This document shows positions 5,170-10,712 of a stretch of DNA of 11,269 nucleotides, in pieces. Origin of the DNA: CAZEDK01 sp964511025 (GTDB lineage: Bacteria; Patescibacteriota; Gracilibacteria; UBA1369; GWF2-33-10). The notes under the pieces are model-generated. The model had not been told where the DNA came from, made no database searches, and saw only the letters and a list, made by a program, of their open reading frames with translations. Each line of letters opens with the position of its first letter. Position 1 is the stretch's first letter. Both the position numbers and the translations under genes were made by a program. The DNA is taken from positions 1-11,269 of the forward strand of contig CAZEDK010000046.1 of NCBI GenBank assembly GCA_964511025.1. The letters are read 5' to 3'.

Positions 5170-6006
5170 ATGCTTACCAAACGAATAATTCCGTGTTTAG
5201 ATATCAAAGATGGGCGAGTGGTCAAAGGTGTTAGTTTTAGCAATTTAAAAGATGCTGGCGATCCGGTTGAGCTTGCGAAATTTTATGAAAAAGAAGGAGC
5301 TGATGAATTAGTTTTTTTGGATATTACCGCAACATCTGACAAAAGAAAAACTGCAGTTGATTTGGCATCGAAAGTTGCAAAAGAAATTTCGATTCCTTTT
5401 ACAATTGGAGGAGGGATTAAATCTATTGAAGATATTCGCGAAATTCTCAAGGCTGGAGCAGATAAGGTTTCGATTGAATCAGCTAGCGTTTTGAATCCAG
5501 ATTTAGTTTCAGAGGCAAGCAAATATTTTGGGTCGCAGGCGATTTGTGTTTCGGTGTCACCGAAGAGAACTGAGAGCCGAGAGCTGAGAGTTGAGATGGA
5601 AAAGTTGAAAAATAATAGTACAAAATTACTCAGTTCTCAGTTCTCAGCTCTCAGCTCTTCTCAATGGACAGTTTGGATTAAAGGAGGTCGTGAAAATACT
5701 GGAATTGATTTGATTGAGTTTTTAAAAAATATGCAAAATAGAGGTGCAGGGGAAATTTTACTCAATTCAATTGATGAAGATGGTAGAAATCAAGGTTATG
5801 ATTTGGAAATGTTGAGAGCCACAAGTGAGGTTTTGAATATTCCATTAATTGCTTCAAGTGGAGCAGGTGAACTAGAACATTTTTATGATGGAATTATGGC
5901 AGGTAGCGATGCTGTTTTGGCGGCGTCTGTTTTTCATACTAAAAAGTTTAGAATTAGTGAAGTGAAGGAGTATTTGAAAGGGAAAAATATCGATGTTAGA
6001 ATTTAA
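5170..6006 (+). CDS. hisF: Imidazole glycerol phosphate synthase cyclase subunit HisF, with an altered active site
   Basis: Normally combines PRFAR with ammonia from HisH to give imidazole glycerol phosphate and AICAR. The barrel is recognisable throughout: MLTKRIIPCLDIKDGRVVKG with Asp11, ELVFLDITA, PFTIGGGI, EILLNSIDEDG, IASSGAG and LAASVF. It aligns without gaps to the Thermotoga enzyme (as recalled) up to residue 130, where the catalytic Asp is replaced by Ser (codon TCA at 5557-5559, VSVSPKR instead of VSVDPKR). Residue 103, usually Asn, is Glu. Directly after PKR comes about 30 residues of repeat-encoded sequence before WTVWIKGGRENTG. Total length is 278 against about 253. IKGGRE and IASSGAG resemble the eukaryotic HIS7 type, which also has a variable loop at this site, so the loop may tolerate insertion. 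The Asp130 loss predicts weak or absent cyclase activity. The stop overlaps the convergent Fic gene by 4 bp. Confidence 0.9.
   Translation: MLTKRIIPCLDIKDGRVVKGVSFSNLKDAGDPVELAKFYEKEGADELVFLDITATSDKRKTAVDLASKVAKEISIPFTIGGGIKSIEDIREILKAGADKVSIESASVLNPDLVSEASKYFGSQAICVSVSPKRTESRELRVEMEKLKNNSTKLLSSQFSALSSSQWTVWIKGGRENTGIDLIEFLKNMQNRGAGEILLNSIDEDGRNQGYDLEMLRATSEVLNIPLIASSGAGELEHFYDGIMAGSDAVLAASVFHTKKFRISEVKEYLKGKNIDVRI
5551..5563. repeat. Short palindrome TCGGTG-T-CACCGA at the altered HisF active site
   Basis: A perfect 6-bp inverted repeat with a 1-nt centre, immediately before the heptamer element and containing the codon for Ser130. It may be part of the inserted DNA or a chance structure. 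Confidence 0.5.
5568..5662. repeat. Full palindromic heptamer element inserted in frame in hisF
   Basis: Forward units AACTGAG, AGCCGAG, AGCTGAG and AGTTGAG (5568-5595) are followed by a 33-nt AT-rich spacer (5596-5628) and reverse units CTCAGTT, CTCAGTT, CTCAGCT and CTCAGCT (5629-5656) with a CTTCTC tail. About 27 of 34 arm positions pair. The second unit has CCGA rather than CTGA, giving CGA at codon 5578-5580 where TGA would stop hisF. Architecture and spacer size match the element at 5074-5162. Confidence 0.9.
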
Positions 6007-6728
6007 TTTTTCACCATTGAAATATAGTCTTTGATATTTTGTAAAATAATTTTGTAAATAAAATCACAAAAAGCTGTTTCGCCATTTTTTAAACTTGCAA
6101 TATATTCTGATCTTAAAACTACTGGTACTATAATTGGAGGATAAGAATTTTGTAAAAGAATTAAATTAACAAGTAGTCTTGCAATTCTTCCATTGCCATC
6201 AACAAAAGGATGGATTTTTACAAATTTGAAATGAGCTAAGCTTGCAAGAGTTGATGGGTGTAGTTTGTTTTTATTTTCTTCGTACCATTTGAAAAATTTT
6301 GTTATTAGCTTTGGGACTTCTTTTGCAGTTGGCAATTCCTCTTCCGATCCTGAAATATATACTTGGATTTTACGAAAAACTCCAGCGTTTTCTTGATCTA
6401 TATCAAATAAAAGTTCTTTATGTAGTTTTAAAACAAGTTCAAGATTCAAATCTATTTTTTTATCAACAATATCAAATAATAAATCTGTAACCTTGCCATG
6501 ATTTTTGGCTTCCAGAATCTCACGAACAGTTTTGTCACCGATTGTAAGTCCATCTTCAATTACCATTTTTGTCTCGCCAAGACTTAATGTATTGCCTTCA
6601 ATAGCATTTGAATTATAAGTGTATGTAACATTAAACCATTTTTGAATTGCCTTGATTTCTCCCTGATTAAGCGGGCGTAATCTTTTGAGTTTATTTAGTT
6701 CGGTATTGATTTGTGTGATTAAGTCCAA
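6003..6728 (-). CDS. Fic-family protein 1 (putative AMP transferase, class II self-inhibited)
   Basis: 241 residues from a TTG start. No ATG lies in frame between it and the upstream stop, so the start is uncertain. The Fic motif is complete: HPFVDGNGR at 173-181 with catalytic His173 and the anion-binding GNGR. The N-terminal inhibitory helix carries S-N-A-I-E-G at 40-45, the (S/T)xxxE(G/N) signature of Fic proteins whose own helix blocks ATP binding. Known Fic enzymes transfer AMP from ATP to Thr, Ser or Tyr of target proteins in the cytosol; the target here is unknown. RLRPLNQGEIKAIQKWF and EGLTIG-like segments resemble the common single-domain bacterial group. The 3' end overlaps the hisF stop convergently. 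Divergent from Fic 2 across a 213-bp spacer. No separate antitoxin gene is visible, as expected for a self-inhibited Fic. Confidence 0.9.
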   Translation of the reverse strand: MDLITQINTELNKLKRLRPLNQGEIKAIQKWFNVTYTYNSNAIEGNTLSLGETKMVIEDGLTIGDKTVREILEAKNHGKVTDLLFDIVDKKIDLNLELVLKLHKELLFDIDQENAGVFRKIQVYISGSEEELPTAKEVPKLITKFFKWYEENKNKLHPSTLASLAHFKFVKIHPFVDGNGRIARLLVNLILLQNSYPPIIVPVVLRSEYIASLKNGETAFCDFIYKIILQNIKDYISMVKN

Positions 6729-6941
6729 GGGAAGAATTTTTATTAAATCTTTAAATAATTTTACATCATTTTTACAAAAATAAAACTTGACAGAGAGAAA
6801 GAGATGCTACCGTGTATATGTTCGATTTTTTTAAAAAGTTGAATAAAAATCTTTTTCATAAAATGAAAACCGTGAAAAAAGGTATTTTTCTTTACTTTTT
6901 CACGGTTTTGCTGATAAAATGGTGAAAAATAATATTTAAAT
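6729..6941. promoter_or_regulatory. Divergent Fic intergenic region with a possible promoter
   Basis: On the plus strand a consensus TTGACA at 6787-6792 is followed 12 nt later by TGC-TACCGT (6805-6813), which could act as an extended -10 although its hexamer is poor. It would give Fic 2 a leader of about 120 nt containing the inverted repeat at 6866-6909. A TAATAT (6930-6935) ending 6 nt before the Fic 2 ATG is an alternative leaderless-type -10. I find no convincing promoter for Fic 1. No further ORF or RNA gene is evident here. Confidence 0.3.
6866..6909. promoter_or_regulatory. Perfect 14-bp inverted repeat upstream of Fic 2
   Basis: AAAACCGTGAAAAA (6866-6879) and TTTTTCACGGTTTT (6896-6909) are exact complements around a 16-nt AT-rich loop, ending 32 nt before the Fic 2 ATG. 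The stem is A/U-rich with a CCGTG core and ends in Ts, so in RNA it could be a bidirectional terminator or attenuator. As DNA it could be a regulator site. A degenerate half (GGTGAAAAAT) follows at 6921-6930. Confidence 0.65.
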
Positions 6942-7820
6942 ATGCCAAAAATATTAAGTGTTTATAATAAAATTCAAAATTTACGTGAGCGTTATTATAA
7001 AGCTTCTGTAGATAAAGAAAATCTTTTAACATTAATTAGTGAGGCGGAAGTGGCTGAGCAGGTTTACAATTCTAATGCTATTGAAAATAGCACTTTGTCT
7101 CTTGAAGAAACAGAAAAAATATTATTACAGATTGATTTGGATAGATATATTTCAGAAAGAGAAATTTTTGAAGCCAAAAATTTGGCACAGGTTCTTTCTT
7201 ATATAAATAAAAAAGCAAAAGAACAAGAATTAAATGTTGATGTTATTTTATTACTTCATAAGATGCTTCTTTCAAATATTCGCGATGATCTTGCTGGAAG
7301 ATTGCGAAAAGATAATGAGTGGGTTAGAGTTGGGAGTCATATTGCAGTAGATCCAAAAGAAGTTTCACAAAAGCTTGAAAAAATGTTTATCAAATATTAT
7401 GCGAGCAGTTCTGATAGTATAATTAGACGTATTGCACTACTTCATTTAACTTTTGAATATATACATCCTTTTGTTGATGGGAATGGACGTATTGGCAGGG
7501 TAATGAATAATTATTTACTTATTCGAGAAGGATTTGTGCCTGTTAATATCAAATTTATTGATAGAAAAATGTATTATTCAGCATTCAAAGAGTTTGATGA
7601 AAATGGCGCTACTTCTATTATGGAAAGTATTGTTGGTAAAGCTATTACAAATAGTTACTACAAGAGGTTAGCATATTTGGAAGATTTGAATATTATGACT
7701 TTAGTTGATTACGCAAAAAAGAAAAAAATATCTCATTCTAATTTGATTAATAAAGCTAATAGACAAACAATAGAAGCTTTTTTGGAAAAAGGGATTTGGA
7801 AAATTGGGGTTGAAAAATAA
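6942..7820 (+). CDS. Fic-family protein 2 with C-terminal HTH-like domain
   Basis: 292 residues. The Fic motif is HPFVDGNGR at 175-183 followed by IGRVMNN, with all catalytic positions present. The inhibitory signature S-N-A-I-E-N sits at 44-49, so this too is an N-terminally self-inhibited Fic. The last 45 residues (about 248-292) resemble an excisionase-type or winged HTH (YAKKKKISHSNLINKAN, then EAFLEKGIWKIG), hinting at DNA binding or autoregulation as in other Fic-HTH proteins. It is only distantly similar to Fic 1, so the pair is not a recent duplication. Its final two codons and stop are the left end of a 24-bp direct repeat that recurs at 8978. No Shine-Dalgarno precedes the ATG. Confidence 0.9.
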   Translation: MPKILSVYNKIQNLRERYYKASVDKENLLTLISEAEVAEQVYNSNAIENSTLSLEETEKILLQIDLDRYISEREIFEAKNLAQVLSYINKKAKEQELNVDVILLLHKMLLSNIRDDLAGRLRKDNEWVRVGSHIAVDPKEVSQKLEKMFIKYYASSSDSIIRRIALLHLTFEYIHPFVDGNGRIGRVMNNYLLIREGFVPVNIKFIDRKMYYSAFKEFDENGATSIMESIVGKAITNSYYKRLAYLEDLNIMTLVDYAKKKKISHSNLINKANRQTIEAFLEKGIWKIGVEK

Positions 7821-7835
7821 AAAATTTGTATTAAA
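7812..7835 (+). repeat. 24-bp direct repeat, left copy
   Basis: Begins GAAAAAT and ends TTTGTATTAAA; identical over 24 bases to 8978-9001. This copy contains the last codons and stop of Fic 2 and the stop of the convergent STAS-like gene. The two copies bracket the STAS/GHKL module like an attachment-site or target duplication. Confidence 0.8.
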
Positions 7836-8115
7836 TCTTGTTTGTAAATTGTATGTCTTTTAATAATTTTAAAGTTGCTTGGACAGATGCGTTTTCAGTA
7901 TTTATAAACGTAACTCTGCTTGGGAATTTTTCTGTTAATCTGATGAGAAATTCATCTGCCCATGATGGTGTTAAAACAGAAACCCCTTCAAAATCCACTT
8001 CAATTTTTTCATTATCAGATAAGTTATTTAGAACAGGTTGAAATGCGGCAAAAGCTTCTTTACCAGTGTCTCTTGACGTAAGGATTTCACCAAATTTTTT
8101 TAGAAAGATTTGCAT
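7831..8115 (-). CDS. STAS-like DUF4325-family protein
   Basis: 94 residues, cytosolic, no membrane segment. VDFEGVSVLTPSWADEFL at about 40-57 resembles the strand-loop-helix of STAS-fold anti-anti-sigma factors (DFSGV...DSSG in SpoIIAA), with Thr49 and Ser51 at the position where SpoIIAA carries its phosphorylated Ser. The length and the pattern LTPSWADEF suggest DUF4325, a STAS-like family often found beside GHKL ATPases. It is the downstream gene of a two-gene minus-strand unit, 45 nt after the MerR-HTH/GHKL gene, so the pair probably acts together, perhaps as kinase and phospho-acceptor (inference). The 3' end lies in the left 24-bp direct repeat. Confidence 0.75.
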   Translation of the reverse strand: MQIFLKKFGEILTSRDTGKEAFAAFQPVLNNLSDNEKIEVDFEGVSVLTPSWADEFLIRLTEKFPSRVTFINTENASVQATLKLLKDIQFTNKI

Positions 8116-8160
8116 AATTTTAGAATAAAGGAAAAAGGAAAAAGGATAAAGAAAAAATAA

Positions 8161-8886
8161 TTAGAAATTTATAATAGCAAGAGAACCGTGGAATTGATTT
8201 TTTGTTTCATTGATATGTATTTGAGAATTTTCTTTTTCAATTTTGAATTCAGCATTGCCACTTCTAAATAGAAATTTTATGGGATTTGTTAATATGATTT
8301 GTTTCACAAATTTTAGTCCATTACCGCGTCTTTCTGGAGCTCTTCCTGTTATAATTTCAGTAAAAGCAACTTCTAAAGCATCTTGATCATTTTTTAAGTT
8401 CGTTTTTACTCTTTGTAATGTTTTTAATACACCCTGTCCTCGATCTGCTAATACAATTTTTTTCATCTTCAAATCATAAGCAAAAAATATTCCTGGAATG
8501 TCAGGCCATTGGCCTAAATTATGATCAAATGAATTATTGCCTATTTCCCCTGTTATTGCAGTTATAAGGGAAATATCGGTTTTTAAATCACTAATATCTT
8601 TTAAATCTGCCATCATTTTATCTAGCTTAATTTTAAATATGTTGCTGTATGTGCAATAAAATTCAGAGTTAGGTTCAATTCCTTGTTCTTTATTTACCCA
8701 GATTTCAGCTAGAGTTTCTATGTCATTCAGAAATAAATCAATGTCAATTTTTTTATAATACCTGTGACCGTTTGGATCAGGACGAAATGCTTTGAATTTA
8801 CCATTAGCATCCCATCTGCGAAGTGTTTGGATAGATAGCCCAAGCATATTGGCAGTTTCTCCGATACTAAATAGTTCTTGTTCCAT
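8161..8886 (-). CDS. MerR-type HTH fused to a GHKL (histidine-kinase-like) ATPase
   Basis: 241 residues from the ATG at 8884-8886. A TTG at 8916 would add ten residues encoded by the direct repeats and leave almost no leader, so I reject it. Residues 5-55 are a MerR/HTH_17-like winged helix: FSIGETANMLGLSIQTLRRW, then HRYYKKIDIDLFL. Residues 105-241 carry a GHKL ATP-binding fold: N-box ITGEIGNN (Glu114, Asn118), G1 box ADRGQG (Asp148, Gly150, Gly152) and G2 box RRGNGLKFV (188-191). No phospho-acceptor His domain, receiver or membrane segment is present, so it is not a standard sensor kinase. It looks like a DNA-binding protein with an SpoIIAB-like ATPase, paired with the adjacent STAS-like protein. 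Autoregulation is suggested by three phased repeats just upstream. ATP use and targets are inferred. Confidence 0.8.
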   Translation of the reverse strand: MEQELFSIGETANMLGLSIQTLRRWDANGKFKAFRPDPNGHRYYKKIDIDLFLNDIETLAEIWVNKEQGIEPNSEFYCTYSNIFKIKLDKMMADLKDISDLKTDISLITAITGEIGNNSFDHNLGQWPDIPGIFFAYDLKMKKIVLADRGQGVLKTLQRVKTNLKNDQDALEVAFTEIITGRAPERRGNGLKFVKQIILTNPIKFLFRSGNAEFKIEKENSQIHINETKNQFHGSLAIINF

Positions 8887-8925
8887 ATCTATACATTTTT
8901 TAAAAAATCTATACAAATCTATATA
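8887..8925 (-). promoter_or_regulatory. Three phased direct repeats ATCTATA(C/T)A: candidate operator
   Basis: On the plus strand ATCTATACA occurs at 8887-8895 and 8907-8915, and ATCTATATA at 8917-8925. Starts are 20 and 10 bp apart, whole helical turns, so all copies face the same side of the DNA. They lie between the -10 box and the ATG of the HTH/GHKL gene, where a bound protein would block transcription. Confidence 0.6.
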
Positions 8926-8926
8926 T

Positions 8927-8955
8927 ATTATAGTTTATGTGAGTAGATTAAGCAA
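8927..8955 (-). promoter_or_regulatory. Promoter of the HTH/GHKL-STAS unit
   Basis: On the minus strand TTGCTT (8950-8955) and a consensus TATAAT (8927-8932) are separated by exactly 17 nt. Initiation is expected near 8920, giving a leader of about 35 nt to the ATG at 8886. The -35 matches consensus only in TTG. Confidence 0.55.
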
Positions 8956-8977
8956 TGAATTTCTAAAATTTAATTAA

Positions 8978-9001
8978 GAAAAATAAAAAATTTGTATTAA
9001 A
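8978..9001 (+). repeat. 24-bp direct repeat, right copy
   Basis: Exact copy of 7812-7835 in the same orientation, with unrelated sequence on both sides. It lies 17 bp before the first open codon of the truncated SWIM/SNF2 reading frame. The stretch between this copy and the HTH/GHKL promoter has no ORF that I would support. Confidence 0.8.
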
Positions 9002-9017
9002 ATTTTTTAAATATTAA

Positions 9018-9110
9018 ACTAAATTTAAGTTTTTTAAAAATATAAATTTTTGTTCATGTCCTGATTTTGCGACTAATACACTTGGGACTTGCAAGCATAT
9101 TGAATATGTT
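9018..9110 (+). pseudogene. SWIM zinc-finger remnant continuous with the SNF2 gene but lacking a start codon
   Basis: In frame with the helicase, this stretch encodes FCSCPDFATNTLGTCKHIEYV. CxC...CxH is the SWIM zinc-binding signature, a usual N-terminal partner of SNF2 helicases. A TAA at 9015-9017 closes the frame just upstream, and no ATG, GTG or TTG occurs before 9111. The domain therefore cannot be translated from a standard start (only ATA or ATT are present). The 5' end of the gene, including the rest of the SWIM domain, appears to be missing. Confidence 0.75.
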
Positions 9111-10712
9111 TTGCATAAACTTAGAAATAAAAGAGGATTTAAAAAGTTTTTCAAAAATATTCCAGAACAAAAATATTCATCTATTTGTTTGCTTTATCAA
9201 AATGAAAGAAAAGTAGCACTTAGAATTGGTGACCATAAAAAAGATGAATTTAAAAAACTTGCTGAAATTTATTTTGATCAAAATTTAATTTTAAAAAAGG
9301 AGTCTTTTAAAATATTTGAAAAATTTATTGAGCAGGCAATTAAGCTTGATGAGAATTTTCGATGTTATAAAGATGCAACTGATTTTATTATTGAGGTGCG
9401 AGATAGAAACAATAGATCTGAAATAATTGATTTCAAATATCCTGAAGGAGTAGATACGCCTGAATTAAATTCACTTTTAAAAACACAACTTTATCCATAT
9501 CAAAAAGAAGCAATTTTGAAATCTGCAAAAGCTGGAAGAATAATAATTGCTGATGATATGGGTCTTGGCAAAACTATTCAAGCGATTGCTGTAACTGAGA
9601 TTATGGCTCAAGAATTTGGTGTTGAAAAAGTTTTAATTATTTGTCCGACATCTTTGAAATATCAGTGGAAATCTGAAATTGAAAAATTTACAAATAGATC
9701 TACGCTTGTTATAGAAGGATCATATTTGAAACGAAAAGAGCAATATCAAAATCCAGAATTTTTCAAAATTTTAACATACAATGCAGTTAAAAATGATGTT
9801 GATAATATTAAGAATATGGCTCCAGATCTTATAATTTTGGATGAAGCCCAGAGAATAAAAAACTGGAAGACCAAAACAGCTCAAATTATAAAATCAATTA
9901 AATCACCTTACGCTATTGTTTTGACTGGGACTCCGATTGAGAATAAACTTGAAGAATTGCATTCGATAGTTTCTTTTGTAAATCCTTTTATGCTTGGTCC
10001 ATTATTTCGATTTTTAGCAAATCATCAAATATTGGATAAAACTAATAAAGTTGTTGGATATAAGGATTTGCACAATATCAAAAAGACTCTTTGCGAAATT
10101 TTGATTAGAAGAAAAAAAGATGAAGTTTTGAAAGAACTTCCAAAACGTATTGATAAAAATTGTTTTGTTGAAATGACTGAAGAGCAAAGAAATGTGCATG
10201 ATGATCATTATGAACAAGTTTGTAAATTGGTAAATAAATGGAGGCGATATAAATTCTTATCAGAAAAAGATAGACAGAATTTGTTGATTCATTTGAATTG
10301 TATGAGGATGGTTTGCGATAGCACATATATTTTGGATGAAAAAACACGAAATGATACGAAAATTGATGCTGTTATGGATTTACTACAGAATGTTTTTGAA
10401 GAGAAAAAAGAAAAAGTTGTTATATTTAGTCAATGGCAACGTATGACAAGATTGATTTCAGAGGAACTTCAAAAAAGAAAAATTAAATATGAATACTTGC
10501 ACGGAGGAGTTCCAAGTAAAAATAGAAAAGATCTTTTAACAAATTTTCATAATGATTCTGAATCTTTGGTCTTTTTATCAACAGATGCTGGTGGTGTTGG
10601 ATTGAATCTTCAATGTGCAAGTATAGTTGTAAATATGGATTGCCCTTGGAATCCTGCGGTTTTGGAGCAAAGAATAGCTCGTGTATATAGATTGGGGCAA
10701 AAAAACCTGTAA
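9111..10712 (+). CDS. SNF2-family DNA helicase/translocase, main part (5'-truncated, frameshifted)
   Basis: A complete SNF2 ATPase core follows the only usable start, TTG at 9111. Motif I is DDMGLGKT (Lys154 in the P-loop), Ia ICPTSLKYQW, II DEAQ (Asp244), III LTGTPIENKLEEL, IV VVIFSQW, V STDAGGVGLNLQ and VI QRIARVYRLGQ. Such proteins translocate on double-stranded DNA and remodel DNA-protein complexes; SWIM-SNF2 members are common and poorly characterised. Two defects are visible. Upstream coding for a SWIM finger has no start codon, and the frame ends prematurely (KNL then TAA) right after motif VI, where the family continues as GQKKPVNVYNFIS. The continuation is present in the -1 frame. 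The gene is either decaying, mis-sequenced at an A7 run, or expressed by slippage. It holds none of the repeats seen in the his genes. Confidence 0.85.
   Translation: MHKLRNKRGFKKFFKNIPEQKYSSICLLYQNERKVALRIGDHKKDEFKKLAEIYFDQNLILKKESFKIFEKFIEQAIKLDENFRCYKDATDFIIEVRDRNNRSEIIDFKYPEGVDTPELNSLLKTQLYPYQKEAILKSAKAGRIIIADDMGLGKTIQAIAVTEIMAQEFGVEKVLIICPTSLKYQWKSEIEKFTNRSTLVIEGSYLKRKEQYQNPEFFKILTYNAVKNDVDNIKNMAPDLIILDEAQRIKNWKTKTAQIIKSIKSPYAIVLTGTPIENKLEELHSIVSFVNPFMLGPLFRFLANHQILDKTNKVVGYKDLHNIKKTLCEILIRRKKDEVLKELPKRIDKNCFVEMTEEQRNVHDDHYEQVCKLVNKWRRYKFLSEKDRQNLLIHLNCMRMVCDSTYILDEKTRNDTKIDAVMDLLQNVFEEKKEKVVIFSQWQRMTRLISEELQKRKIKYEYLHGGVPSKNRKDLLTNFHNDSESLVFLSTDAGGVGLNLQCASIVVNMDCPWNPAVLEQRIARVYRLGQKNL
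10700..10706 (+). other. A AAA AAC heptamer at the SNF2 frameshift point
   Basis: The zero frame reads CAA AAA AAC CTG TAA. The heptamer is in the correct phase (X XXY YYZ) for -1 slippage, and slipping yields CCT GTA AAT, which restores the conserved PVNVYNFI sequence. Equivalently, one A is missing from an A8 run. I see no strong downstream hairpin and no clear upstream SD-like stimulator. Confidence 0.6.

Noticed and set aside
72..5662. CRISPR array made of the CTGAG repeats
   Set aside because: Units are 7 bp, contiguous, without unique spacers of constant size, partly coding, and no cas gene is present.
2269..6006. HisH/HisF of the amidotransferase type used for acetamidino sugars (WbpG-partner type)
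   Set aside because: hisA lies beside hisF and no sugar-biosynthesis genes are present, so histidine synthesis is the simpler reading.
6006..6930. 13-nt inverted match (ATTTTTCACCATT and AATGGTGAAAAAT) enclosing the Fic 1 gene
   Set aside because: An AT-rich 13-mer match is expected several times by chance in 11 kb, and no target duplication accompanies it.
6919..6939. Mini-ORF ATG GTG AAA AAT AAT ATT TAA before Fic 2 as a leader peptide
   Set aside because: Six codons in A-rich DNA with no start signal and no regulatory codons; resemblance to the Fic 1 C-terminus (MVKN) is probably chance.
6003..7820. Fic genes as toxins with separate antitoxin genes
   Set aside because: Both proteins carry their own inhibitory (S/T)xxxE(G/N) helix, and no small partner ORF lies next to them in the same orientation.
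8887..8916. TTG start at 8916 for the HTH/GHKL protein
   Set aside because: It would put the phased repeats in the coding sequence and leave a leader of only a few bases; the ATG at 8886 gives a normal MerR N-terminus.
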